A DNA stretch of 64,000 nucleotides from an uncultured Robinsoniella sp. (GCA_900540475.1 UQGG01000020.1:62001-126000), one strand, 5' to 3'. Positions 44,501 to 52,936 are shown, counted from the stretch's first letter. Numbers and translations are program-made. The notes: a model not told the origin generated them from the letters alone.

Positions 44501-44904
44501 AAATCACAACCACTAAGAAAACTTCTTATGTAGACAAAAAGAAAAAGGCTGCGACAAAATATAAATACCGCGTAACTGCAGTCAATAGTGCTGGCAGCGG
44601 ATCTGCTTCCAAATCTATGATTACATCAACACAGCCTGTGAAACCCACAATTTCCCTGAAACAGTCAGGAAAGAAAGTGAAATTATCCTGGAATAAGTTT
44701 AAGGCAGATAAGATTGAAATCTTCATGAAGACAGGAAATGGAAAATATAAAAAGATCTCCACAAAACCTGGTAAAAATACAGCTTACACGAAGACTAAAT
44801 TGAAAAAGGGAACCTCATACAGATTCCGTATCCGCGGATACATGGAAAGAGGTGAGAAGGTTTATGGTGCATACTCTGCATCCAGAGAAATTACAATAAA
44901 GTAA
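38581..44904 (+). CDS. Giant secreted GH95 alpha-fucosidase with CBM, Big_2 and FN3 modules
   Basis: A 2107-residue exported enzyme. Signal peptide 1-33; GH95 catalytic domain about 45-860. Likely active-site residues by comparison with GH95 AfcA are Asn455 and Asn457 (HMNVNLQMNYWP), Glu602 (SPEHGP) and Asp760 (QIDGNFG). Then: FN3 (about 880-970), an unassigned beta domain (970-1098), a beta-grasp repeat (1099-1165), F5/8-type CBM32 (1170-1325), six Big_2 domains (1331-1857), a second beta-grasp repeat (1861-1925) and two FN3-like domains to the end. GH95 enzymes remove alpha-1,2-fucose (some alpha-galactose) from mucin or milk glycans. No LPxTG or terminal helix is seen, so surface attachment is unexplained. 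Several Big_2 units are near repeats. It is divergent from the CBM9-nagBA genes. Confidence 0.92.
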   Translation: MKLKKMIAGILSTCMVATSLVVPGEVLNVQAAESKAENKVAEQGNPLRLWYNKPASQGTLIPNREGNFGTTAEDDRWQQLTLPIGNSYMGANVYGEIGKEHLTFNQKTLWNGGPSTKRPDYDGGNKETASNGAKMSDVFKSVGQLFLEGKNDEASDLCNQLTGESDGYGAYQSWGDIYLDFKGVTDSTSVQNYQRDLDLTNAIANVDYTLEGTNFHREYFISYADNVLAMKLTADGSKKLEFDVSFPVDNAENVTKNGLGKEVTYKAEGNTLVTAGQMQDNQMKMNSMLKVVTEGQVQPGADNQSLHVSDASSVVIYVSADTDYKDSYPKYRTGESDAELAASVKAAVDKAAGKNYDQVKADHVADYTNIFDRVDLDLGQGVSSKPTDELLAAYKANTATPEERRQLEVILYQYGRFMTIESSREGDLPANLQGVWQNRVGDAGRVPWGSDYHMNVNLQMNYWPTYSANMAECAKPLIEYVDGLREPGRVTAKDYLGIESTEENPENGFTAHTQNTPFGWTCPGWAFSWGWSPAAVPWILQNCWEYYEYTGDVEYMREKLYPMLKEEAKLYDQILTDSGVEITKPNGEKSTRLVSVPTYSPEHGPRTLGNAYEQELIWQLYEDAIIGGKILGEDEALIQKWQDTQDRLAPIEIGESGQIKEWYNETTLGSIGERGHRHMSHLLGLFPGDLISVDNDQYMDAAIVSLKDRGMKSTGWGMGQRINSWARTGQGNSAYDLVKTLFNDGINPNLFDSHAPFQIDGNFGYTSGVNEMLMQSNMGYINVLPAIPDAWSSGSVKGIVARGNFETDIDWTNGKATSVKILSKNGGDCAVQYTGISQAKVVDSKGVEVDFKNLSRDRIQFVSTKGETYTITEFPELANGPENVEAVYTGAAGVELTWDKAASETATYNVYRKETGSYEKVAEGLTTASYTDKTAVKDITKVRYKITSVENGVESLYSETVSALDITVRGMVDDTDSRITYSSRWTIYKDAAHYGGGIHYIETSSEEDTISFVFSGKGIRVYAPLNKDRGMMDVYIDGSKVDTIDFYANKDLKQQMTYEIAGLEDVKHTIKLVATGTKNAASSKTKLEFDAFQVLGDQHTITFESNKDGEGDLPQPITEYEGSAITLPECGITIDGMSFAGWSDGENTYAAGTKYRIEKSDVTLTALWEETSNKIASNKMTAVADSEENTSTDGPASSAVDGNLGTYWHSAWSHDPKPDIANNVNNSFTITLDKLYQINKLEYVPRSSINGRILGCDLYYSTTENGDDFQLIEGGTSEWANNTDNKVTRFTPVSARRIQIRATKTAGDTPNAFISASEFYLYETGQTVTDPTAVTGIRLTPDAVSLVENTTATLTAAVIPSNATNKNVTWSSSDEEVATVVNGVVNALKPGTATITVTTADGNKTAQCAVTVTEKAVIPVSAITVSPKDATVKIGASVTLTGEIQPEDASNQNMIWTSDNESVATVAGGVVTGVTEGTATITATSVENDTIRDTATITVENGEPEIVEVESVSVEPAKLSLTEEDTRKLAHSITPANATNQNVSWGSDNEAVATVSQEGTVTAIKEGTANITVTTENNNKTAVCEVTVTRKGIAVTGVKLSSSTLEVKLGNPQILTATVQPTNATNQNVSWSSSNEAVATVDGGTVTAVAAGTATITVTTEDGGFKATCEVTVKSEPEPEIIKVTGVTLDKQAVNIEVGKTAVIKESVQPENATNKNVTWDSKNKTVASVENGKITALKEGIAEIIVTTEDGNMTAICTVNVIPKQIPVESIKINPSSAAMQTGTKATLRVVYTPENATNKAVVWATDNEAVASVSNEGVVTAKAAGTANITATTVDGQKSSSCTVIVTEAPKPTPDPEVKEYTVIFDTDGGYVIPAEIKVQEGKPYGTLPTPKKGSYQFLGWYLGNTQVKSTDICKGNVTLKAKWKLMEPGKVTGVKASKQTTNSIKLSWKKVTGAKSYIVSRYNYSKLKWEKITTTKKTSYVDKKKKAATKYKYRVTAVNSAGSGSASKSMITSTQPVKPTISLKQSGKKVKLSWNKFKADKIEIFMKTGNGKYKKISTKPGKNTAYTKTKLKKGTSYRFRIRGYMERGEKVYGAYSASREITIK

Positions 44905-44930
44905 GCAGAATAAGCACAAACACATCATAA

Positions 44931-45021
44931 GAAAGCCGCACAGCAATGGGAAAGGCACCCGTTAGTCAGACCAGAGAGTTTAACTAATGGGTGCAGCCTC
45001 AAATTGCTGTGCGGCTTTTTC
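44931..45021 (+). terminator. Double-hairpin terminator after GH95
   Basis: A 16-bp outer stem (44932-44947 with 45003-45018) and an inner 12-bp stem (44955-44966 with 44983-44994) are followed by TTTTT. The remaining 45022-45134 shows nothing. Confidence 0.88.
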
Positions 45022-45134
45022 TACCTATATTAATGTAGTTTCAGACATGGATCATTATGCTGATACAATCGGCAGACTCTAAGAATCCAAACAGATCTGT
45101 GTGCTGCAGATCATTATATAGATGCTGTTTGTGC

Positions 45135-46739
45135 TTATTTCTGATGGCGCAAAGCAGCCTCAACCAATCCGCGAAAGAGCGGATGCGGTCTGTTTGGACG
45201 AGACTTCAACTCCGGATGTGCCTGGGTGGCAATAAAGTATGGATGGTCTTTGATTTCAACCATTTCCACAATGCGGCCATCGGGTGAAATGCCGGAAAGG
45301 GTCAGTCCATTGTCCGTCAATGCCTTACGGTAGTCATTATTTACCTCGTAACGGTGTCTGTGGCGTTCCTGTATGGTTTCTTCCCCATATAGCTCAAATG
45401 CTTTTGAAGACTTGTCCAGGATGCAGGGATAAGAACCCAGCCTTAATGTACCGCCGATATCTTCGACTCCATCCTGGTCCGGCATCAGGGAAATGACGGG
45501 ATGGGTAGTGGAAGAATCCAGTTCAATGCTGTGAGCATCATGAAAACCAACCACATTTCTGGCAAATTCAACTATGGCAAGCTGCATGCCCAGACAGAGC
45601 CCAAGGAAAGGGATGTTATGTGTTCTGGCAAATGCAATTGCCATAATTTTTCCTTCAATTCCCCGGTTGCCAAAACCTCCGGGTACCAGAATTCCATCCA
45701 CATCTCCAAGGAGATCTGCAATATTGTGTTCATTTAATAATTCTGAATCTATCCAGCGAATGTTAACGGTGGCGCGGCTGGCGATACCACCATGTTTGAG
45801 GGCTTCTACAACACTGATATAGGCGTCATGGAGTTGGATATATTTACCGACAAGAGCAATTTCTACTACTTTGGTTGGATGTCGCAGAGCATTTACCATG
45901 TCTTCCCAGTCTTCCAGATCGGGGGGTGGGCATTCCAGATTCAGACATTCACATGCCACCTGGGCCAGATGCTCCTGCTCCATTGCAAGAGGTGCTTCAT
46001 AGAGATATTCCACATCCAGATTCTGAAGGACGTGATGATTAGGGACGTTACAGAATAGTGCGATTTTGTCTTTGATTCCTTGTTCCAAGGGCAATTCGGA
46101 ACGGCAGACTATGATATCCGGGCGAATACCCATACCCTGTAATTCTTTTACACTTGCCTGGGTGGGTTTGGTCTTCATTTCTCCCGAAGCTTTCAGGTAG
46201 GGGATTAAGGTTACGTGAATCAGAATTGCGTTTTCCCGTCCTACGTCGTGCTGAAACTGTCTTATGGATTCCAGGAAAGGCTGGCTTTCGATGTCGCCTA
46301 CCGTACCGCCGACTTCGATAATGGCAATTCTGGTTTCGTCGGAAGTAAAATTCCGGTAAAAACGGTTCTTAATCTCGTTTGTGATGTGGGGGATGACCTG
46401 AACGGTACCTCCGCCGAAATCACCGCGGCGTTCTTTCTGTAATACGGACCAGTAAATCTTACCGGTGGTTACATTGGAATTCTTGTCAAGGCTTTCGTCA
46501 ATGAACCGCTCGTAGTGCCCCAGATCCAAATCCGTTTCGGCACCGTCATCTGTAACAAATACTTCGCCGTGCTGGATCGGATTCATGGTTCCGGGGTCAA
46601 TGTTGATGTAAGGGTCGAACTTCTGCATGGTTACCTTGTATCCCCGGGCTTTCAGTAAGCGGCCCAGTGAAGCGGCAGTGATGCCTTTTCCCAAGCCGGA
46701 TACTACTCCGCCTGTTACAAATACATACTTTACTGGCAT
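45135..46739 (-). CDS. pyrG: CTP synthase
   Basis: A 534-residue PyrG. The N-terminal synthetase domain has VTGGVVSGLGKGITAASLG and KFDPYINIDPGTMNP; the C-terminal class I glutaminase has GGFGNRG, the nucleophile Cys in LGLCLGMQ and the catalytic HPELKSRP. It makes CTP from UTP, ATP and glutamine. AGGAGG precedes the ATG. The Bacillus-type pyrG control (a transcript starting GGGC) is not seen; the leader instead contains a short MITE-like sequence. Confidence 0.97.
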   Translation of the reverse strand: MPVKYVFVTGGVVSGLGKGITAASLGRLLKARGYKVTMQKFDPYINIDPGTMNPIQHGEVFVTDDGAETDLDLGHYERFIDESLDKNSNVTTGKIYWSVLQKERRGDFGGGTVQVIPHITNEIKNRFYRNFTSDETRIAIIEVGGTVGDIESQPFLESIRQFQHDVGRENAILIHVTLIPYLKASGEMKTKPTQASVKELQGMGIRPDIIVCRSELPLEQGIKDKIALFCNVPNHHVLQNLDVEYLYEAPLAMEQEHLAQVACECLNLECPPPDLEDWEDMVNALRHPTKVVEIALVGKYIQLHDAYISVVEALKHGGIASRATVNIRWIDSELLNEHNIADLLGDVDGILVPGGFGNRGIEGKIMAIAFARTHNIPFLGLCLGMQLAIVEFARNVVGFHDAHSIELDSSTTHPVISLMPDQDGVEDIGGTLRLGSYPCILDKSSKAFELYGEETIQERHRHRYEVNNDYRKALTDNGLTLSGISPDGRIVEMVEIKDHPYFIATQAHPELKSRPNRPHPLFRGLVEAALRHQK

Positions 46740-46760
46740 AATTTTCCTCCTGTTTTCTTG

Positions 46761-46804
46761 AGTATATCTGAAAATTGCGGGATTGAATTTTCAAACAGGC
46801 TCTC
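46761..46804. mobile_element. Short MITE-like element, copy D, in the pyrG leader
   Basis: On the minus strand, GAGAGCCTGTTTGAAAATTC is followed after a few bases by AATTTTCAGATATACTC. The first part is nearly identical to the copy at 59363. TGAAAATT and AATTTTCA can form a hairpin in the pyrG mRNA. Confidence 0.6.
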
Positions 46805-46869
46805 GTGCTGGTCAAAAAATAACGAAAAAATTATACACCTTAAGAGGGGATAAATACAGTGTTTTTTAT

Positions 46870-46919
46870 AAAAAAATAAAATTTGCGCCAAATAAACAAA
46901 GATTTATTTATTTGGCGCA
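46870..46919 (-). terminator. Terminator of the DUF1846 gene
   Basis: A perfect 13-bp stem (46884-46896 with 46907-46919) is followed on the minus strand by a T-rich run (A's at 46870-46883). About 150 bases separate it from the stop at 47072; that stretch shows nothing else. Confidence 0.8.
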
Positions 46920-47071
46920 GATATTTGTTTAATATCATAAAGGTAAATTCTGGTCTTATACAGAACGGTTCGGATTTCCTGGTGCGGATAGACGAAGTGT
47001 ATGAATATTTACTAATCGCTACACTGCGTGTTTGCGCCGGGAGGCACCAGCTTCGGGTAACGGGTCACGAT

Positions 47072-48550
47072 TTAGTGATATATACGCTTGTCCTCATACG
47101 CCGGTTCGGAAGTCAGCTGAACGGAAAGCCGTTTAAACTGCTTGATATCTACCATGGACAGCATAACAGACGTGTGAGCCTGGCAGCCGGAAAGCTTGGG
47201 GAGCTGGGCAAGTGCCAGCTTTGCTTTCTCGCTGGTAGCAGCGGAGATAGAAAGGGCGATCAGTATCTCATCTGTATGGAGCCTTGGATTTTTACTGCCC
47301 AGATATGCGGTCTTCAATGTCTGGATGGGTTCAATTGCTTCCGGTGAAATCACATGTGCTTTATGGTCTATTCCGGCAAGCACCTTCAGGGCATTCAGAA
47401 GCAGGGCGGCAGATGCTCCTAAAAGATCCGAAGTTTTTCCGGTTACCATTCTGCCATCAGCCAGTTCCAGGGCAGCAGCAGGGGCACCGGTAGCTTCTGC
47501 ACGGTCCAGGGCAACCTGTACTACCTTGCGGTCAGCAGCGGTCAAATGAGCCTGTTTCATGATCAGCTCAATTTTAAACACTTCTTCTTCCTGCTTGGTA
47601 CCTTCGGCAAGACCATTTAGTGCGTAATAATAGCGGCGCAGAATCTCCTGGTTGGAAGCATCTTTGCAGGCGTCGTCATCAAAGATACAGTTACCTGCCA
47701 TATTCACACCCATGTCAGTAGGGGATTTATAAGGGCATTCTCCAAAAATACGCTCAAAAATAGCACCCAGGACAGGAAAGATTTCAACATCCCGGTTATA
47801 ATTGACTGCTTTTTCATCATATGCTTCCAGATGGAACGGGTCAATCATGTTTATATCATTTAAATCTGCTGTGGCTGCTTCATAAGCCAGATTTACCGGA
47901 TGCTTCAGGGGAATATTCCAGATGGGGAAGGTCTCGAATTTGGCATATCCGGCACGGATGCCATGCTTTTGTTCGTGGTAGAGCTGGGAGAGGCAGGTTG
48001 CCATTTTTCCGCTTCCCGGTCCCGGTGCCGTGATTACCACCAACGGTCTTGTGGTTTCAATATATTCATTTTTGCCATATCCGTTATCGCTTACGATTAG
48101 TGGAATATTGCTTGGATAGCCCTCGATTGCATAGTGTACATACACTTTGCGGCCTAATTTTTCCAGTCTGGTTTTAAAGAGCTCAGCGCTGTTCTGACCG
48201 GAATACTGGGTAATGACAACACTTCCCACATAGAGTCCTTTTTCTTCAAATGCGTCGATCAGGCGGAGAACATCAGTATCATAAGTGATACCCAGATCAC
48301 CCCGGACCTTATTTTTTTCTATGTCACCGGCGCTGATGACGATTACAATTTCTGCCTGGTCGGAAAGCTGCATCAGCATACGCAGTTTGCTGTCCGGTGC
48401 AAATCCTGGAAGAACTCTGGCTGCGTGAAAATCATCAAAGAGTTTTCCGCCGAATTCCAGATAGAGTTTGTTGCCAAACTGGCCGATTCTTTTTCTGATA
48501 TGCTCAGATTGCATCTGTAAGTATTTCTCGTTATCAAATCCTATTTTCAT
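47072..48550 (-). CDS. DUF1846 domain protein
   Basis: A 492-residue soluble protein of the DUF1846 family, usual length. It carries a P-loop-like VVITAPGPGSGKMATCLSQ at about residues 171-189, KLYLEFGGKLFDDFHAARVLPG near 30-50, and SPTDMGVNMAGNCIFDDDA near 280. Family members have solved structures but no firmly known role; a nucleotide-dependent enzyme is likely. It is a single gene divergent from ftsH. Confidence 0.92.
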   Translation of the reverse strand: MKIGFDNEKYLQMQSEHIRKRIGQFGNKLYLEFGGKLFDDFHAARVLPGFAPDSKLRMLMQLSDQAEIVIVISAGDIEKNKVRGDLGITYDTDVLRLIDAFEEKGLYVGSVVITQYSGQNSAELFKTRLEKLGRKVYVHYAIEGYPSNIPLIVSDNGYGKNEYIETTRPLVVITAPGPGSGKMATCLSQLYHEQKHGIRAGYAKFETFPIWNIPLKHPVNLAYEAATADLNDINMIDPFHLEAYDEKAVNYNRDVEIFPVLGAIFERIFGECPYKSPTDMGVNMAGNCIFDDDACKDASNQEILRRYYYALNGLAEGTKQEEEVFKIELIMKQAHLTAADRKVVQVALDRAEATGAPAAALELADGRMVTGKTSDLLGASAALLLNALKVLAGIDHKAHVISPEAIEPIQTLKTAYLGSKNPRLHTDEILIALSISAATSEKAKLALAQLPKLSGCQAHTSVMLSMVDIKQFKRLSVQLTSEPAYEDKRIYH

Positions 48551-48688
48551 TGGTTCACCGATCCTAAATTTTATGGTATGATTCTTTACTGAATTAGTAT
48601 ACTACAAAGTATCAGAGTTATGCCAGTCATTTTTTGAGGATTTTTATAAAAGTTTAAGAATTATGAAGGCTTTTTCACAAACTCGATA

Positions 48689-48717
48689 TTGATTTCTGTG
48701 TGAAGTATCTTTATAAT
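48689..48717 (+). promoter_or_regulatory. Sigma-A promoter of ftsH
   Basis: TTGATT (48689-48694) and TATAAT (48712-48717) have a 17-base spacer, about 30 bases before the start. Confidence 0.75.
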
Positions 48718-48746
48718 AGAGAGGACGTATCACGAGGAGGAAGATG

Positions 48747-50834
48747 ATGGATAATAATCAACAGCCAGGAAATGGACCAAATAACGGATCCAATAATAAT
48801 AATGGCAAGCCGTCTAAAAATGGGCAGACGATCATGATATTTTTAGTAGTAACGCTGATAGCCCTGGTCGGTATGAGTATTTTCAATAATATGCTGAAGA
48901 ATTCTACCGAAAAAGAAATCACATATAACAAATTTATGGAAATGGTGGATAAGAATGAAGTCAAGAAGGTTGATATACAATCCAGTAAGATTGTAATCAC
49001 ACCAAAGGAACAGCCATTCCCAGGGGTTACAATGACATACTATACGGGTGTTGTATCTGACCCGAACCTGACACAGAAACTGATTGATGCAGGTGTGGAT
49101 TTTAACTCAGCGATTCCAGACATGACATCTGCAATTCTCTATAATATTTTAAGCATTGCGATTCCGCTGATTCTGATCTGGGTTGTACTTGGATTTTTCT
49201 TAAGAAAAATGTCCAAGGGCGGCGGCATGATGGGAGGCGTTGGCAAGAGCAAGGCAAAAGTATATGTACAGAAGGAAACAGGAGTTACTTTCCGTGATGT
49301 TGCAGGACAGGATGAAGCAAAGGAATCCTTACAGGAAGTTGTGGATTTTCTGGAAAATCCCGGGAAATATACAAAAATTGGTGCCAAGCTTCCAAAGGGC
49401 GCTCTTTTAGTAGGACCTCCCGGAACAGGTAAAACCCTTCTTGCAAAGGCAGTTGCCGGAGAAGCACATGCACCGTTCTTTTCCTTATCCGGTTCCGACT
49501 TTGTGGAAATGTTTGTAGGTGTGGGTGCATCACGTGTCCGTGATTTATTTGAAGAAGCAAAAAAGAATGCGCCATGTATTATTTTTATCGATGAAATTGA
49601 TGCAATCGGTAAGAGCCGTGACAGCCGCTACGGCGGGGGAAATGATGAACGTGAGCAGACCTTAAACCAGCTGCTTGCGGAAATGGATGGTTTTGACACA
49701 TCCAAAGGCCTGCTGATTCTGGCAGCTACCAACCGTCCGGAAGTTCTGGACCAGGCGCTTCTGCGTCCGGGTCGTTTTGACAGACGTGTCGTAGTAGATA
49801 AGCCGGATCTGAAGGGGCGTGTGGATATTCTGAAAGTGCATTCCAAGAATGTTCTTCTGGATGACACCGTAGATCTGGAAGCCATTGCACTTGCTACTTC
49901 AGGAGCAGTTGGTTCCGATCTTGCCAATATGATTAATGAGGCTGCAATTCTGGCAGTTAAAAAAGGTAGAAATGTAGTTTCCCAGACTGATTTATTCGAG
50001 TCTGTAGAAGTAGTATTAGTCGGCAAGGAAAAGAAGAATAAGATTCTCAGCAAAGAAGAGCGCAGAATTGTATCCTATCACGAGGTGGGTCATGCATTGG
50101 TAAGTGCTCTGCAGAAGGATTCCGAGCCGGTGCAGAAGATTACCATCGTACCAAGGACAATGGGAGCGCTTGGCTATGTAATGAACGTTCCGGAAGAAGA
50201 GAAATTCCTGAATTCAGAAGGCGAGATTCGTGCTAAGATTATCGAATTCGTGGCAGGGCGTGCAGCTGAAGAACTGGTATTTAACAGTGTAACAACCGGT
50301 GCGGCGAATGATATTGAACAGGCGACCAAGCTTACCAGAGCGATGATTACCCAGTACGGTATGTCAGAAACCTTTGGAATGATGGGAATTGAAAGCCCTG
50401 AGAACCAGTATCTGGAAGGCAGAACCATGCTGAACTGCAGCGACAGAACGGCAGCCGAGGTTGACCGTGAAGTAATGAAAGTAATCAAAGATTCTTATGT
50501 AGAGGCGAAGCGTCTGCTCAGCGAACATCGAATTGCGCTGGATAAGATAGCTGCATTCCTGATAGAAAAGGAAACAATTACCGGTAAAGAGTTTATGAAG
50601 ATTTTCCATGAAGTGGAAGAAGAGGAAAAGGCAGCGCTGGAAGGGGCATCCGCAGAAGCAATTGAAGGAAGCAGCCAGCCTCAGCTGGTAGCAGGTGACG
50701 ACAATGCCGTTCAGGCAGCAGAAGCCGGAGCAGTAGTCTCTGAAATCGTCTCTGAAAAATCTAATACAACTACCGATGCAGTTTCCGAAACCGTTTCCCA
50801 GGCAGTTGCCAAGGAAAATGGAAGACCGGAATAA
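48747..50834 (+). CDS. ftsH: ATP-dependent zinc metalloprotease FtsH
   Basis: A 695-residue membrane AAA+ protease. An Asn/Gly-rich N-terminus precedes helix one (about 27-46), an extracytoplasmic domain and helix two (about 130-150). The AAA domain has Walker A GPPGTGKT, Walker B IIFIDEIDAIG, the pore motif FVGVGASRVRD and arginine fingers in RPGRFDRR. The protease site is HEVGH, with Val where many orthologues have Ala. The Ala/Glu/Ser-rich tail (about 635-695) is unusually long. It degrades damaged or short-lived membrane and cytosolic proteins. The second of two adjacent ATGs has the better spacing from GAGGAGG. A 40-bp tandem repeat starts right after the stop. Confidence 0.97.
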   Translation: MDNNQQPGNGPNNGSNNNNGKPSKNGQTIMIFLVVTLIALVGMSIFNNMLKNSTEKEITYNKFMEMVDKNEVKKVDIQSSKIVITPKEQPFPGVTMTYYTGVVSDPNLTQKLIDAGVDFNSAIPDMTSAILYNILSIAIPLILIWVVLGFFLRKMSKGGGMMGGVGKSKAKVYVQKETGVTFRDVAGQDEAKESLQEVVDFLENPGKYTKIGAKLPKGALLVGPPGTGKTLLAKAVAGEAHAPFFSLSGSDFVEMFVGVGASRVRDLFEEAKKNAPCIIFIDEIDAIGKSRDSRYGGGNDEREQTLNQLLAEMDGFDTSKGLLILAATNRPEVLDQALLRPGRFDRRVVVDKPDLKGRVDILKVHSKNVLLDDTVDLEAIALATSGAVGSDLANMINEAAILAVKKGRNVVSQTDLFESVEVVLVGKEKKNKILSKEERRIVSYHEVGHALVSALQKDSEPVQKITIVPRTMGALGYVMNVPEEEKFLNSEGEIRAKIIEFVAGRAAEELVFNSVTTGAANDIEQATKLTRAMITQYGMSETFGMMGIESPENQYLEGRTMLNCSDRTAAEVDREVMKVIKDSYVEAKRLLSEHRIALDKIAAFLIEKETITGKEFMKIFHEVEEEEKAALEGASAEAIEGSSQPQLVAGDDNAVQAAEAGAVVSEIVSEKSNTTTDAVSETVSQAVAKENGRPE

Positions 50835-50933
50835 AACAGTTCGGCATGTGGATAATGTGGACAGTAATACGAAAAACAGTCCGGTATGTGAATAATGTGG
50901 ACAGTAATACGAAGAACAGTCCGGTATGTCAAT
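50835..50933. repeat. 40-bp tandem repeat, 2.5 copies, starting at the ftsH stop
   Basis: Copies at 50835-50874, 50875-50914 and a partial at 50915-50933 begin AACAGTYCGGYATGTG and contain AATGTGGACAGTAATACGAA. They differ at only a few positions. Just after, 50955-50972 holds a TGAGTGTGTTTGAAAAT half-end of the MITE-like family (copy E). Confidence 0.88.
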
Positions 50934-50968
50934 AAGTGTTTTGAATTATGTTATTGAGTGTGTTTGAA

Positions 50969-51010
50969 AATACAGTAAATTTGTGAATAACAGATTTGCT
51001 GTATTTTTTT
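50969..51010 (+). terminator. Terminator between ftsH and uvrC
   Basis: A 15-base stem with one weak pair (50969-50983 with 50991-51005) ends in TTTTTTT. It lies 20 bases before the uvrC start and its 5' arm overlaps the end of a MITE-like half-repeat. Confidence 0.8.
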
Positions 51011-51029
51011 AGAAAAGGAGGTGGTATCG

Positions 51030-52877
51030 TTGTTCGATATCCAGGAGGAACTTAAGAAATTACCGGCTAAGCCGGGTGTATATATTATGCATGATGCAAA
51101 GGATGCCATTATTTATGTAGGAAAGGCGATCAGCCTTAAGAACCGGGTCCGGCAGTATTTTCAAAGCAGCAGAAATAAAGGGGCTAAAATCGAACAGATG
51201 GTGACCAAAATCCGCCGTTTTGAATATATCATAACGGACTCGGAGCTGGAAGCGCTGGTTCTGGAGTGTAATCTCATAAAAGAACACAGGCCAAAGTACA
51301 ATACCATGTTAAAAGATGATAAGTCCTATCCATTTATCAAGGTAACGGTCCAGGAGGAATATCCCAGGGTATTATTTGCCCGGCTTATGAAGAAGGACAA
51401 GTGCAAATATTTCGGTCCATACACCAGTGCCGGAGCGATTAAGGATACCATTGAGCTGATTAATAAACTGTACAAGCTGCGGACCTGCAACAGAAACCTG
51501 CCAAGAGACATCGGAAATGAGAGGCCCTGCCTGAATTACCATATCAAACAGTGCAACGGTCCCTGCCAGGGATATGTTACTAAAGAGGAATACCGCAGCC
51601 AGGTACACGAAGCAATTGCCTTTCTGGATGGTAATTATGATCCGGTGATCAAAATGCTGGAGCAGAGAATGCAGGATGCTTCTGAGAAAATGGATTTTGA
51701 AGCAGCAATTGAGCAAAGGGAACTGCTGAACAGTGTGAAGCAGATTGCCCAGAAGCAGAAGATTACCATGAGCGATGGGGAAGATAAGGATATTATTGCC
51801 ATGGCTTCCGATGATACGGACGCCGTTGTGCAGGTGTTCTTTGTGCGGTCCGGCCGTTTGATTGGCAGAGATCATTTCTATCTGAGAGTTGCGCCCCACG
51901 ATACCAAGGGCATGGTTTTGGACAGTTTTATCAAACAGTTTTATGCAGGGACGCCGTTTATACCCAAGGAGCTGATGATCCAGGAAGAAGTGGAGGACTG
52001 CGAAGTAATTGAACAGTGGCTTTCTAAGAAAAGAGGACAGCGGGTACATATCAGAGTCCCCAAAAAAGGCACGAAAGAAAAGCTGGTAGAATTGGCGGCA
52101 AGAAATGCAGAGCTGGTTTTAAGCCAGGATAAAGAAAAGATCAAGCGGGAAGAGGGACGTACCATAGGGGCTATGAAGGAGATAGCAGGTTTGCTGGATC
52201 TGGAAAATGTAGTACGGGTGGAGGCATTTGATATTTCCAATATCAGTGGTTTTGAGTCTGTAGGATCCATGATCGTTTATGAAAAGGGGAAACCAAAGCG
52301 AAGCGATTACCGTAAGTTCAAGATCCAGTCGGTAAAGGGACCGGATGATTATGCCAGCATGGAAGAAGTGCTGACCAGACGATACAGCCATGGTCTGGCG
52401 GAGCTGGAAGAAGCGAAGCAGGAGAAAGAATTCAGCAGCTTCAGCAGATTTCCTGATCTCATCATGATGGACGGCGGTAAGGGACAGGTCAATGTGGCAC
52501 TGCGTGTTATGGATAACCTGAAGCTGAATATTCCGGTCTGCGGTATGGTCAAAGATGATAACCACAGAACAAGGGGCTTGTTTTTTAACAATGCAGAAAT
52601 TCCGATAGAAAAATCCTCGGAAGGTTTTCGTCTGATTACCAGAATCCAGGATGAAGCTCACCGGTTTGCAATCGAATACCACAGGTCTCTCAGAAGCAAA
52701 CAGCAGGTGCATTCCATTCTGGATGATATTGATGGAATCGGTCCGGCCAGAAGAAAAGCGCTGATGCGGACGTTTAAGTCATTAGAAGCCATTAGGGATG
52801 CATCCCAGGAAGAACTTGCCAAGGCGCCGTCCATGAATGCAAATAGTGCAAAAAAAGTGTATGATTTCTTTCATTGA
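51030..52877 (+). CDS. uvrC: Excinuclease ABC subunit C
   Basis: A 615-residue UvrC: GIY-YIG nuclease (about 10-95, PAKPGVYIMHD and IIYVGKAISLKNRVRQYF), UVR motif (about 200-235), RNase H-like nuclease (about 370-530, with VEAFDISNISG and DLIMMDGGKGQV) and C-terminal helix-hairpin-helix repeats. It makes both incisions in nucleotide excision repair with UvrAB. I chose the TTG at 51030 (MFDIQEELKKLP, the usual start), eight bases after GGAGG; the GTG at 51021 overlaps that site. Confidence 0.96.
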   Translation: MFDIQEELKKLPAKPGVYIMHDAKDAIIYVGKAISLKNRVRQYFQSSRNKGAKIEQMVTKIRRFEYIITDSELEALVLECNLIKEHRPKYNTMLKDDKSYPFIKVTVQEEYPRVLFARLMKKDKCKYFGPYTSAGAIKDTIELINKLYKLRTCNRNLPRDIGNERPCLNYHIKQCNGPCQGYVTKEEYRSQVHEAIAFLDGNYDPVIKMLEQRMQDASEKMDFEAAIEQRELLNSVKQIAQKQKITMSDGEDKDIIAMASDDTDAVVQVFFVRSGRLIGRDHFYLRVAPHDTKGMVLDSFIKQFYAGTPFIPKELMIQEEVEDCEVIEQWLSKKRGQRVHIRVPKKGTKEKLVELAARNAELVLSQDKEKIKREEGRTIGAMKEIAGLLDLENVVRVEAFDISNISGFESVGSMIVYEKGKPKRSDYRKFKIQSVKGPDDYASMEEVLTRRYSHGLAELEEAKQEKEFSSFSRFPDLIMMDGGKGQVNVALRVMDNLKLNIPVCGMVKDDNHRTRGLFFNNAEIPIEKSSEGFRLITRIQDEAHRFAIEYHRSLRSKQQVHSILDDIDGIGPARRKALMRTFKSLEAIRDASQEELAKAPSMNANSAKKVYDFFH

Positions 52878-52936
52878 TGTTCCGGCATAATTATGATAAT
52901 ATTAACATACTAATTAAATTTTGAAGGAGAAGAGAT

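Noticed and set aside
46740..46870. Reiterative-transcription control of pyrG as in Bacillus
   Set aside because: No transcript start GGGC and no matching terminator hairpin in the leader.
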